Position numbers and translations under genes: made by a program. Below are positions 7,860-16,357 of a stretch of DNA of 64,000 nt, one piece after another; position 1 is the stretch's first letter, and every line of letters starts with the position of its first letter. A model generated the notes under the pieces. The model was not told the origin of the DNA, did not search any database, and was given only the letters and a program-made list of their open reading frames with translations. The stretch is from the NCBI RefSeq assembly GCF_050038885.1, contig NZ_CP143624.1:1116001-1180000 (forward strand), written 5' to 3'. Source of the DNA: Myxococcus flavus (GTDB lineage: Bacteria > Myxococcota > Myxococcia > Myxococcales > Myxococcaceae).

Positions 7860-9878
7860 GTGGACGACTTCCAGAAAGCCGCAGCCCGAGCCCGTGAGCT
7901 CCACCGTGAGCTGGCGCACCACAACTACCGTTACTACGTCCTCGACTCGCCCGAGGTCAGCGACGCGCAATACGACAAGCTGATGCGCGAGCTGCAGGAC
8001 CTGGAGGCGAAGCATCCGAGCCTCCAGACGCCGGACTCGCCCACCCAGCGCGTGGGCGGCGCGCCTGCCGAGGAGTTCGGTGAGGTGGTGCACCGGGCGC
8101 CCATGCTCTCGCTGGCCAACATCTTCGAGGACCAGGGGCTCGTCGAGTTCGACGAGCGCATCCGCAAGCTGGTGGGCCAGCCCTCCGTCACCTACGTCTG
8201 CGAGCCGAAGCTGGATGGGCTCGCCATCGCCCTGCGCTACGAGAAGGGCACCTTCGTCCAGGGCGCCACGCGCGGCGATGGCACCACCGGCGAGGACGTC
8301 ACCGGCAACCTGCGCACCATCCGCAGCCTGCCCATGGCGCTCTTCCCCCAGGACGGCGTGAAGGTGCCCGAGGTCCTCGAGGTGCGCGGCGAGGTGTTCA
8401 TCCGCAAGAAGGACTTCCAGAAGCTCAACGAGAAGCGCGAGGAGGAGGGCGAGCCGCTCTTCGCCAACCCGCGCAACGCCGCCGCCGGCAGCCTGCGTCA
8501 GCTCGACCCGAAGGAGACGGCGTCCCGGCCGCTGTCCGTCTTCCTGTACGAGTGCGTCCCCACCGACGGCGTGCCCGCGTTCAAGACGCACGTCGAGAAG
8601 CTGGAGTACCTGAAGACGCTGGGCCTGCCCATCAACCAGTACCGCCTCGCCGAGGGGCTGGAGGGCGTGCGCGCCGCCTATGACGCCTCCCTGAAGGGCC
8701 GCCACGAGCTGCCCTTCGAGGTGGACGGCATGGTGGTGAAGGTGGACGACGAGGACCTGCGCAAGCGCCTGGGCCAGGTGTCCAAGAGCCCCCGCTGGGC
8801 GGTGGCCTACAAGTTCCCGCCCGAGGAGGAGTCCACCGAGGTGCTGGACATCGGCATCCAGGTGGGCCGCACGGGCGCGCTGACGCCAGTGGCGCACCTG
8901 AAGCCGGTGAAGGTGGGCGGCGTCACGGTGGCGCGCGCCACCCTGCACAACGAGGACGAGCTGCGCCGCAAGGACGTGCGCAAGGGCGACACCGTCTTCG
9001 TGCGCCGCGCCGGGGACGTGATTCCGGAGATCGTCTCCGTGGTGCTGTCCAAGCGCCCCGAGGGCTCCACCCCGTTCGAGTTCCCCAAGCACTGCCCCGT
9101 CTGCAACGCGGTGGCGACCAAGGACGAGGACGGCGCCATCATCCGCTGCACCGGCGCCTCGTGCCCCGCACAGCTGGTGGAGAAGATTCGCCACTTCGCC
9201 AGCCGCCTGGCCATGGACATCGAGGGCCTGGGCGACAAGCTGGCCGCACAGCTGGTGTCCACCGGCATGGTGAAGACGTTCGCGGACCTCTACGCGCTCA
9301 CCAAGGAGAAGCTGCTGACACTGGAGCGCATGGGCGACAAGAGCGCCGACAACCTCATCTCCGCGCTGGAGCGCTCCAAGCAGACCACGCAGCGGCGCTT
9401 CCTCTATGCCCTGGGCATCCGTCACGTGGGTGACGCCACCGCCAAGGCGCTGGCGGAGGCCTTCCCAGCGTCGGAGAAGCTCTTCAGCGCCAGCCTGGAG
9501 GACATCTCCCGCGTGAAGGACGTGGGTCCCATCATGGCCCAGGTCATCCACACCTTCTTCCAGGAACCCCAGAACCAGGAGGCCATCCGCGCGCTCCTGG
9601 CCGCGGGCGTCACCCCCGCGGCGCCCCAGGTCGCCACGGGAGGCCCCTTCGTGGGCAAGTCGGTGGTGCTCACCGGGGCCATGACGGGTATGACTCGGGA
9701 GCAGGCCAAGGAGGAGGTCGAGCGGCGGGGCGGCAAGGTCGCCGGAAGTGTCTCGCGCAAGACCGATTTCGTGGTGGCGGGCGAGGATGCGGGCAGCAAG
9801 CTGAAGAAGGCCCAGGAACTCGGGGTAAGAATCCTGGACGAGCAGGCGTTCCTGCAGATGCTGCAGGCCAGCGCCTAG
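7860..9878 (+). CDS. ligA: NAD-dependent DNA ligase
   Basis: A 672-residue ligase that seals nicks during replication and repair using NAD. The domains run in the usual order: Ia domain (YYVLDSPEVSDAQYD near 25-39), adenylation domain with the KLDG active site (Lys117), OB fold, four-cysteine zinc finger (CPVC and CTGASC around residues 418-438), helix-hairpin-helix domain and a C-terminal BRCT domain from about 595. Length matches the family. The start is GTG, preceded by GGAGTAAGGA. Acylphosphatase follows three bases after the stop. Confidence 0.97.
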   Translation: MDDFQKAAARARELHRELAHHNYRYYVLDSPEVSDAQYDKLMRELQDLEAKHPSLQTPDSPTQRVGGAPAEEFGEVVHRAPMLSLANIFEDQGLVEFDERIRKLVGQPSVTYVCEPKLDGLAIALRYEKGTFVQGATRGDGTTGEDVTGNLRTIRSLPMALFPQDGVKVPEVLEVRGEVFIRKKDFQKLNEKREEEGEPLFANPRNAAAGSLRQLDPKETASRPLSVFLYECVPTDGVPAFKTHVEKLEYLKTLGLPINQYRLAEGLEGVRAAYDASLKGRHELPFEVDGMVVKVDDEDLRKRLGQVSKSPRWAVAYKFPPEEESTEVLDIGIQVGRTGALTPVAHLKPVKVGGVTVARATLHNEDELRRKDVRKGDTVFVRRAGDVIPEIVSVVLSKRPEGSTPFEFPKHCPVCNAVATKDEDGAIIRCTGASCPAQLVEKIRHFASRLAMDIEGLGDKLAAQLVSTGMVKTFADLYALTKEKLLTLERMGDKSADNLISALERSKQTTQRRFLYALGIRHVGDATAKALAEAFPASEKLFSASLEDISRVKDVGPIMAQVIHTFFQEPQNQEAIRALLAAGVTPAAPQVATGGPFVGKSVVLTGAMTGMTREQAKEEVERRGGKVAGSVSRKTDFVVAGEDAGSKLKKAQELGVRILDEQAFLQMLQASA

Positions 9879-9881
9879 AGC

Positions 9882-10181
9882 ATGGGGCGGTCCATGAGCG
9901 GCACGCGGCGAGCCACGCTGCGCATCGAAGGCAAGGTGCAGGGCGTCTTCTTCCGGGAGAGCGCCCGCGTTGAAGCCACACGCCTGGGTCTGACAGGCTG
10001 GGTGCGCAACCGGCCGGATGGGGCCGTGGAGGCCGTCGTGGAGGGTGAGCCCGCCGTGCTCGAGGATTTCATCCGCTGGTGTCATCGCGGTCCGCCGCAA
10101 GCCCGGGTCTCGGGCGTTCAGCGCACGGACGGCGAGGCCACCGGCGAGTTCAGTCAATTCAAGGTGGAGCGCACGTCATGA
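9882..10181 (+). CDS. acyP: Acylphosphatase
   Basis: A 99-residue enzyme hydrolysing acyl phosphates such as carbamoyl phosphate or acetyl phosphate. The signature GKVQGVFFR with the phosphate-binding Arg25 and the WVRNRPDG segment with the catalytic Asn43 are intact. A second ATG four codons in (MSGTRR) would give the more usual 95 residues. It lies three bases behind ligA, and its stop overlaps the start of the next gene (ATGA), indicating one transcript of three genes. Confidence 0.93.
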   Translation: MGRSMSGTRRATLRIEGKVQGVFFRESARVEATRLGLTGWVRNRPDGAVEAVVEGEPAVLEDFIRWCHRGPPQARVSGVQRTDGEATGEFSQFKVERTS

Positions 10182-10621
10182 CGCCCTACGCGCTGGCCTC
10201 CCTCCCGGCGATGCTGGGCATCCGGGCCGGGTCCAAGGTGTCCGTCATCAACCCGCCGCGGGGCTTCGTCCAGAAGCTCAACCCGCTGCCGGACGGGGTG
10301 GAGTTCCTCATCACCGCGGTGACGGGCCTGGATGTCATCCTCTTCTTCACCCAGGACCCCCAGGAGCTGGTGCAGCGGCTGCCCGCCCTGGCCCGCGCCA
10401 TGGCGCTGACGGGCGGCATCTGGGTGTGCTGGCCGGGTGGCGAAGGCATCCGCCGGGGCCTCTCCGAGGACTTCGTCCGCCACGCGGCCCTGGACATCGG
10501 TCTGGTGGACAACAAAATCTGCACCATCGACGCGACCTGGACGGGCCTGCGGCTGGTGCGGCGGCCCCGTGGGCGGCTGGACAAGCCAGGGGAGCGCAAG
10601 CAAGCCCCTGCCCAGGCCTGA
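10178..10621 (+). CDS. DUF3052 family protein
   Basis: A 147-residue cytoplasmic protein of the DUF3052 type, with the typical LGIRAGSKVSVINPP opening and the TWTGLRLVRR ending. The core looks like a small alpha/beta domain. It starts by ATGA overlap with acyP, so it is the third gene of the ligA transcript. The basic, Ala/Gln-rich last 20 residues are variable. Biochemical role unknown. Confidence 0.8.
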   Translation: MTPYALASLPAMLGIRAGSKVSVINPPRGFVQKLNPLPDGVEFLITAVTGLDVILFFTQDPQELVQRLPALARAMALTGGIWVCWPGGEGIRRGLSEDFVRHAALDIGLVDNKICTIDATWTGLRLVRRPRGRLDKPGERKQAPAQA

Positions 10622-10626
10622 TGCCC

Positions 10627-10646
10627 TGCCGGGTAGCCACCCGGCA
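10627..10646 (+). terminator. Stem-loop after the ligA-acyP-DUF3052 transcript
   Basis: A perfect 8-bp stem (TGCCGGGT / ACCCGGCA) with a 4-base loop begins six bases after the DUF3052 stop. No T-tract follows, which is usual for very GC-rich genomes. Its position suggests termination or 3'-end stabilisation. Confidence 0.6.
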
Positions 10647-11170
10647 TCTGCCTGACAGTGGATGGAAGCCGTTTCTCGGCTTTACACACCGGGGGGGCCG
10701 TGAAAAACTCCCCGTGTTTCTGGACGGTTGTGTGACGCCCCGCGTTGTCGGGGTCAACGTCTGGTAGGGATTTTGACGGGTTGCGTTCCCGGCTCCTCCA
10801 GACGCGCCAGCTGCACCGAGGCTCCAGTCGCCCCCCCAAGGTGGCCCACGAGGGCATCGACCGGGTGTGGATAGAAGAGCGGACGGCTCGCGCGTCGTGG
10901 GGAAGCTCGAACGCGTTGTGAAGACAAGGCCTCGCCCGGCACGGTGCCGGTCGCAATGCGGGGCGCCCATGAACTCGGAGGAGCAGGCGGTGGTCCCCTC
11001 GGTCCTCGACAGCGCGCCCCCAGCCGCACCCGGCATGCCCGGGCAGGCGTCGTGCGCTGAAGGCCCTCCGGCGGCCGCCTCTCCCTTCGCAGCGCGCACG
11101 GAGGCGCGGCGTCTCGCCGCCGCCCGTCCGGTGAGGTCCGCCCTACCGCGCGCGCCAGCAGGACTCACCC
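10647..11170 (+). other. Leader region of the RNase E/G gene
   Basis: About 520 bases without a gene. It starts with moderately GC-poor sequence around 10670-10780, including a G-run followed by GTGAAAAACTCCCC and a TAGGGATTTT patch, where a promoter could lie. The remainder is GC-rich and probably untranslated leader. Long leaders are known for rne in enterobacteria, where they mediate autoregulation; that is only a parallel here. Confidence 0.4.
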
Positions 11171-14023
11171 ATGAGCAGCATCCTGGTCATCAACGCCGCG
11201 GGTCGCGAGACGCGCGTCGCGCTCGTCGAGAGCGGACACATCGCGGAGTTCTACCTCGAGCGTAAGAAGGACAAGGGCGTCGTCGGAAACATCTACAAGG
11301 GCCGGGTCGTCCGGGTGCTCCCCGGCATGCAGGCCGCCTTCGTGGACATCGGCCTGGAGAAGGCCGCCTTCCTCTATGTCAGTGATGTCGTCTACGACCC
11401 GGACTTCGCGCGCGCGCAGTTCGAGCTGACCGAGGGCGAGCACGAGGATGCGCCGGACGTCCCCACGGAGTCCGAGGTCGAGGCCGCCGAGGCCGCCGCC
11501 CACCACGGCCCCCGCCTCGCCGAGCTGGAGGCCGAGGACGCCCACCTCGAGGCCGCCGCGGTGCTGCCACGCGACACCGTCATGGAGCTGGCCGCGAACG
11601 CCCCGTCGGTGACGCCGTCGGACACGGAGGCGCCGGAGGCCGCGGCCGTCGCGGCGACCCTGGAGTCCAGACCCGTCGATTCGGGCGCCGAAGTGGCGGC
11701 CGAGTCGGCCGCCGCGCCTGCGGGTTCGGAGCAGGTCCCGGCCGAGCAGTCCGAAGCTCCGGCCATGGCGCAGCAGGGTGAGGCCATGACCGCGCAGTCT
11801 CAGCAGTCTGAGGCAGCGGCCGTGGCGCAGCAGGGTGAGACACCGGCCCATCCCTCCGAGGAGGGGGCCGTGGCCCAGTCTGGTGAGGCGCCTGCCGCGC
11901 AGCCGGTGACCTCGCCCGAGGCGGCGCTGGCCATCGCAGCGGCTTCGGAGCCCGTCGCCGCGGAGACGCCCGCCGGCGTGGGTGCGGAGACCGCCGAGGG
12001 GGACGCCCCTCCCCTCTCCGTGGAGCCGCCGCCTCCTTCGGCCGCCGCGCTGGGGGACATCATCCCCTCGCCCGCTGGCGCGGAGGCCGCTCGTCCCGCC
12101 GAGGTCTCCGGTGAGCGCCGCACGCCGCGCGAGGCCCGCGAGGCGCGTGAGCCTCGAAGCCGGGACAAGGAGCGCGAGAAGGACAAGGGCCGCCGGCAGC
12201 AGGAGGAGAAGCGCCGCGGCGACAAGCGCGAGGACGAGAAGGAGAAGGAGAAGGAGAAGGCCAAGCCGCGCCGGACGGACAAGATTGAGGACCTGCTGAA
12301 GGTGGGCCAGGAGGTCGTGGTCCAGATTTCCAAGGACCCCATCGGCACCAAGGGCGCGCGGCTCACCTCGCACATCTCCATCCCCGGCCGTCACCTGGTG
12401 TTCATGCCCACCGTGGACCACGTGGGCATCAGCCGCCGCATCTCCAACGAGAAGGAGCGCCGGCGCCTGCGTGAAATCGTGGACCGCCTGCGCCCGCCCG
12501 GGACGGGCTTCATCGTCCGCACCGTCGCGGAGAACGTGCCGCAGGAGAAGCTCGAGAGCGACATCCGGTTCCTCATCGAGGTGTGGAACCAGGTGGTGCG
12601 CAAGAACGAGAAGCGCGGCGGCCCCGGCCTCCTGCACCCGGACCTGGACCTCATCCTGCGCGCCACGCGCGACCTCTTCGCGCACGACGTGGAGAAGCTC
12701 GTCGTCGATGACCGCGAGGAGTACGAGCGCATCCTCGGCTTCGTCACCGCGCAGGACCCGGCGCTGCGGGACCGGGTGGCGCTGCACGAGGGCGATGACA
12801 CCGTCTTCGACGCGTACGGCATCGAGCAGGAGCTGCAGCGCGCCACCCAGCGCAAGGTGTGGCTGAAGAGCGGCGGCTACCTCATCATCGACCAGGCCGA
12901 GGCGCTCACCGCCATCGACGTCAACTCGGGCCGCTACGTCGGCAAGAAGAGCCTCGAGGAGACCATCACCAAGATCAACGTCGAGGCCGCCAAGGAAATC
13001 GTCTACCAGCTCCGGCTGCGGAACATCGGCGGCATCATCATCTGCGACTTCATCGACATGGAGAAGGCGCAGAACCGCGACAAGGTCTTCAAGGCGCTGC
13101 AGGAAGCGCTGGGCCGCGACAAGGCGAAGACGAACGTGCTGCGCATCTCCGAGCTGGGGCTCGTGGAGATGACGCGCAAGCGCGTGCGCGAGTCCATTGG
13201 CCGCGTGCTCCACGAGGACTGCCCGTACTGCGACGGCAACGGCTTCGTGAAGACGGCCACCACCGTGGCGTACGAAATCTTCCGGGAGATTCGCCGCGAG
13301 GCACCGGGCTACAAGGACTCCACGCTGGTCATCAACTGCAACGCGGAGGTCGCGCGCCTGCTCCAGGGCGAGGAGCGCAACGAGCTGCGGCACCTGATGG
13401 ACCGGTACAACAAGTCCATCCAGGTCAAGGCGCAGCAGAACTACCACCGCGAGCAGTACGACATCTACGGGCGCTCGGCCACGGGGCCCGAGCACAAGGT
13501 GGCATCGTCCCCCGGCTCGGGTGATGGCGAGCTGGCCATGCAGCAGCGCAAGCCCGACAGCAATGGTGGTGGCTACGGACGCCAGGAGCAGGGGCGGCGC
13601 GGCGGTGGCGGCGGTGGCAGGGACCGGGGTGGTGAGCGGGGTGAGCGCGGCGGCGAGCGCTCCGAGCGCGGTGGAGACCGCCGCGAGGGCCGTCGTGAGG
13701 GCCGCGGTGGCGACCGTCCCCGGGGCGAACGCGGTGAACGGGGTGAGCGCGGCGAACGGGGCGAGCGCTCCGAACGGAGTGAGCGCGGCGAGCGGGGTGA
13801 CCGGTCCGAGCGTGGCGAGCGCGGTGACAGGTCCGAGCGCGGCGACAGGTCCGAGCGTGGCGAGCGGCACGAGCGTGGCGAGCGCCGCGGAGACCGGGGT
13901 GAGCGCGGCGGAGCCCAGAACGCGGCTGCCTCGGGCGGCGGCGAGAGCTCCGGCGGCTCGACGCCCCCTCCCCCGCCGTCTTCGGGCGGAGGGACGGAAA
14001 GCTCGGGCGGCGGGACAGCCTGA
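11171..14023 (+). CDS. rne: Ribonuclease E/G with a large insert inside its S1 domain
   Basis: A 950-residue endoribonuclease for mRNA decay and rRNA/tRNA processing. The N-terminus (MSSILVINAAGRETRVALVE) and the first half of the S1 domain, GRVVRVLPGMQAAFVDIG, span about residues 1-85. An Ala/Glu/Gln/Pro-rich insert of roughly 280 residues follows and ends in a Lys/Glu/Arg coiled stretch, after which S1 resumes near residue 365. The catalytic domain has the metal-binding IDVNSG and ICDFIDM segments near 583-630 and the zinc-link CPYC at 684-687. The last 130 residues are Arg-Gly-Glu repeats, probably an RNA-binding or degradosome scaffold. Whether to call it E or G is arbitrary. Confidence 0.92.
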   Translation: MSSILVINAAGRETRVALVESGHIAEFYLERKKDKGVVGNIYKGRVVRVLPGMQAAFVDIGLEKAAFLYVSDVVYDPDFARAQFELTEGEHEDAPDVPTESEVEAAEAAAHHGPRLAELEAEDAHLEAAAVLPRDTVMELAANAPSVTPSDTEAPEAAAVAATLESRPVDSGAEVAAESAAAPAGSEQVPAEQSEAPAMAQQGEAMTAQSQQSEAAAVAQQGETPAHPSEEGAVAQSGEAPAAQPVTSPEAALAIAAASEPVAAETPAGVGAETAEGDAPPLSVEPPPPSAAALGDIIPSPAGAEAARPAEVSGERRTPREAREAREPRSRDKEREKDKGRRQQEEKRRGDKREDEKEKEKEKAKPRRTDKIEDLLKVGQEVVVQISKDPIGTKGARLTSHISIPGRHLVFMPTVDHVGISRRISNEKERRRLREIVDRLRPPGTGFIVRTVAENVPQEKLESDIRFLIEVWNQVVRKNEKRGGPGLLHPDLDLILRATRDLFAHDVEKLVVDDREEYERILGFVTAQDPALRDRVALHEGDDTVFDAYGIEQELQRATQRKVWLKSGGYLIIDQAEALTAIDVNSGRYVGKKSLEETITKINVEAAKEIVYQLRLRNIGGIIICDFIDMEKAQNRDKVFKALQEALGRDKAKTNVLRISELGLVEMTRKRVRESIGRVLHEDCPYCDGNGFVKTATTVAYEIFREIRREAPGYKDSTLVINCNAEVARLLQGEERNELRHLMDRYNKSIQVKAQQNYHREQYDIYGRSATGPEHKVASSPGSGDGELAMQQRKPDSNGGGYGRQEQGRRGGGGGGRDRGGERGERGGERSERGGDRREGRREGRGGDRPRGERGERGERGERGERSERSERGERGDRSERGERGDRSERGDRSERGERHERGERRGDRGERGGAQNAAASGGGESSGGSTPPPPPSSGGGTESSGGGTA
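13606..13914 (+). repeat. Arg-Gly-Glu/Ser coding repeats at the 3' end of rne
   Basis: In-frame repeats of about nine bases encode RGE, RSE and RGD triplets over some 100 residues. Unit order is irregular, so this is a decayed minisatellite. RGG-like tracts commonly bind RNA and are disordered. The tract could vary in length between strains. Confidence 0.7.
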
Positions 14024-14447
14024 GCGGCTTTCCCCACTGACTCGAGTCATGGCGCCTGGCCCCGCACACGTCTTCATGCGCGAGGCTGGGCGCCGGCCGC
14101 GGCCGCAGCTCGGCGTTGCCTTGCCAAGCCGTGGACGTCGGTGGCACGCCACCACTCCAAAGCCGTCGATGCACACGCGCCGCAGCCCCGCGCCCATCCA
14201 AGACTGAGGTTGGGCGTACATGGCCATCGGCCGCGTGTCGGCTTGTGTACGACGAGACGCCACCTCGGACTGGGGTGGGCTGGCCCTGGTCACCGGGGAT
14301 TGGCTAGCGTGGGCACCCATTCCTCGGGGTCCGTACCGCCTCCGAGGCCGGCCAAGTCACACGGATGATGTCCGCCCACTTCGCGCGCGTATCGCCCCGT
14401 CGGGGGCCACGTTCCCTCTGCCACCGCCAGGCGCACGCCTGCCGTGG
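14024..14447. other. Intergenic region downstream of rne
   Basis: About 420 bases with no credible gene. A perfect 12-bp palindrome, TGACTCGAGTCA, lies at 14038-14049, fifteen bases after the rne stop, and could be a protein-binding site. An open frame continues upstream of the YihY gene through this stretch, but its translation (many Arg, Pro and Trp, no pattern) does not look coding. The YihY promoter is presumably here. Confidence 0.4.
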
Positions 14448-15854
14448 ATGGAACGCCTGAGGACCGCCGTGACGGTGACGCCCCTGCCGTGGCTCCGCAG
14501 CATCCGCGAGAAGCTGGGCGCCCGAGCCGCCCGGCTCTGGGCGCCCATTCAGCACACGCCCCTGGGGCTGTTCGCGACGGACACCTTCCTGGCCGCGAAG
14601 ACGGTGGCGCAGGGCTTCCGCGGCGAGAACCTCCGGCTGAGGGCCGCGGCCCTCACCTACGTCAGCATGTTCTCCATGGTGCCGCTGTTGACCGTGGCAC
14701 TCGTCCTGCTGACCGCGTTCCACCAGGAGGAGTTCAAGGAGAAGCTGCGCTTCGTCGTCAGCGAGGTGCTCGACCCGGGCGTGCGCGGCAAGTCCTCCGC
14801 GTTCCTCGACCGGTTCCTGCACCCCAGCAGCACCATCGCCATCGGCAGCGTGGGCTTCCTCGCGGTGCTGCTGTCCGCGGGTTCCCTGCTCCGGCAGCTC
14901 GACGGCGCCGTGAACGAGCTCTGGGGCATCCGAAGGCAGCGGCCCTGGCGCATCCGCCTCCTCATCTACGCGGGCCTCCTGCTCATCGGGCCGTTCTTCC
15001 TCGCGGTGTCCTTCTCCGGCACGGGCAAGGTGCGCGTCTTCCTGCAGAGCCACGCGCCCTACGCCAACGCCTTCATCCTGCTGGGAACCACCCTCATCGC
15101 GGTGGCGAGCCTGACGCTGCTCTACTACTGGACGCCCTACTCCCACGTCCGTGTGCGCTCGGCCGTCGCGGGCGGACTGGTGGCCGGCCTGGGATGGATG
15201 GTGGCCAAGCAGGTGTATGCCGCCTTCGCCGAGCGAAGCTTCCAGTACAACCCCCTCTATGCCTCGCTCGGCGCATTGCCCATGTTCCTGGCCTGGGTCT
15301 ACATGAGCTGGCTGCTGCTGCTGTTCGGCGCGAGGCTCTCCTACGCCGTGGAGCACGCCGCGTTCCGGGACTCGCTGTTCGCCTTCGGCAGCCACCCGCG
15401 CGCGCACGAGCTGGTCGCCGCCCGCGTCGCTCAGGAGACCACCCTGGCCTGGGTGGACGGCTTGCAGCCCCCTACGCCCCGCGAGCTGGCAACCCGGCTC
15501 CGCGTCCCCGAGTCGCTCGTGCACGAGGTCGTCGACCGCATGGTGGCCGCCGTGCTGCTGGAGCGCATGCGCAGAGGCGGCGTGCGACCCGCGAAGGACC
15601 CGTCGACCCTCACGCTGGCGGACACGACGCTGGCGGTCCACGGGGTCATGATTTCAGGTGGCGCGGAGACATGGGACGGCCCGCGGGCCCCCGGGTTCGA
15701 ACAGCTGGAGCCGCTCTTCCAGGCGGCGGACTGCGCCGGCATCGACCTGCTCCGTCGCACGCGGTGGCTGGACCTGGTGGTCCCCCTCCGCCCCGGACTG
15801 GCGGAGCCTGCTCCCTCCTCTCCTGGCAGGGCAGTTGCTGGGGGAAATCCGTAG
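14448..15854 (+). CDS. YihY/BrkB family inner-membrane protein (formerly annotated RNase BN)
   Basis: A 468-residue protein with about six membrane segments between residues 60 and 290, including LRAAALTYVSMFSMVPLLTVAL, which is diagnostic of YihY/UPF0761. Members were once mis-annotated as ribonuclease BN; transport or envelope roles are suspected. The C-terminal 150 residues form a soluble part with a winged-helix look (ELATRLRVPESLVHEVVDRM), as in many longer members, suggesting a DNA- or protein-binding appendage. I chose the ATG at MERLRTAV because upstream codons look non-coding; an earlier start cannot be excluded. Confidence 0.82.
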   Translation: MERLRTAVTVTPLPWLRSIREKLGARAARLWAPIQHTPLGLFATDTFLAAKTVAQGFRGENLRLRAAALTYVSMFSMVPLLTVALVLLTAFHQEEFKEKLRFVVSEVLDPGVRGKSSAFLDRFLHPSSTIAIGSVGFLAVLLSAGSLLRQLDGAVNELWGIRRQRPWRIRLLIYAGLLLIGPFFLAVSFSGTGKVRVFLQSHAPYANAFILLGTTLIAVASLTLLYYWTPYSHVRVRSAVAGGLVAGLGWMVAKQVYAAFAERSFQYNPLYASLGALPMFLAWVYMSWLLLLFGARLSYAVEHAAFRDSLFAFGSHPRAHELVAARVAQETTLAWVDGLQPPTPRELATRLRVPESLVHEVVDRMVAAVLLERMRRGGVRPAKDPSTLTLADTTLAVHGVMISGGAETWDGPRAPGFEQLEPLFQAADCAGIDLLRRTRWLDLVVPLRPGLAEPAPSSPGRAVAGGNP

Positions 15855-15979
15855 AGGTTCTGGGTGTTTGGAAGCTCACCCAGCTTGCACGAAGGATGCG
15901 TTCTGTTATGTTTTCAGGATTCGACCATGGGCCAGAGCGCCCTGTTTCCAAGGGGTCACCGGGTTTGCGGGAGCGTCCG

Positions 15980-16333
15980 ATGCTCAAGTCCGATCTGATC
16001 AACATCCTCGTCGCCAAGCGGGGCGTGACGCAGAAGCAGGCTGAGGCCACCATCGAGACGATTTTCGAGTCGATGAAGGATGCCCTCTGCCGCGGCGAGA
16101 ACATCGAGATTCGCGGGCTGGGTGCCTTTCACGTGAAGAACTACCAGGGCTACCAGGGCCGCAATCCGAAGACGGGCCAGGTCATCCCGGTGAAGCCCAA
16201 GCGCGGCCTGCTCTTCCGCACCGGCAAGGAGCTCCGGGACCGCGTCAACCGCCCGGCGCCGCAGCAGGCCCAGACGGACCTGCCCTCGCTCCCCGAGAGC
16301 AAGGGCCCTGGGAACACGGGCACCGGGCTCTGA
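15980..16333 (+). CDS. HU/IHF family DNA-binding protein
   Basis: A 117-residue nucleoid protein. It opens with MLKSDLINILVAKRGVTQKQ and has the two-helix dimerisation domain, IEIRGLGAFHVKNY, and the DNA-embracing arm with GRNPKTGQVIPV, closest to the IHF-beta/HU group. The last 25 residues, Pro/Gln/Gly-rich, extend beyond the usual 94. In-frame ATGs lie up to 28 codons upstream (MFSGFDHG), so the protein may have an N-terminal extension. The gene is convergent with the type III operon, 24 bases away. Confidence 0.9.
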   Translation: MLKSDLINILVAKRGVTQKQAEATIETIFESMKDALCRGENIEIRGLGAFHVKNYQGYQGRNPKTGQVIPVKPKRGLLFRTGKELRDRVNRPAPQQAQTDLPSLPESKGPGNTGTGL

Positions 16334-16357
16334 GCGCCCTCGCCCGGAACTGCCGCC

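Noticed and set aside
11165..14320. A 1,051-codon frame antisense to RNase E/G
   Set aside because: It is a GC-content shadow: Ala/Leu/Val/Arg-rich with no domain, and it lies fully opposite a clear gene.
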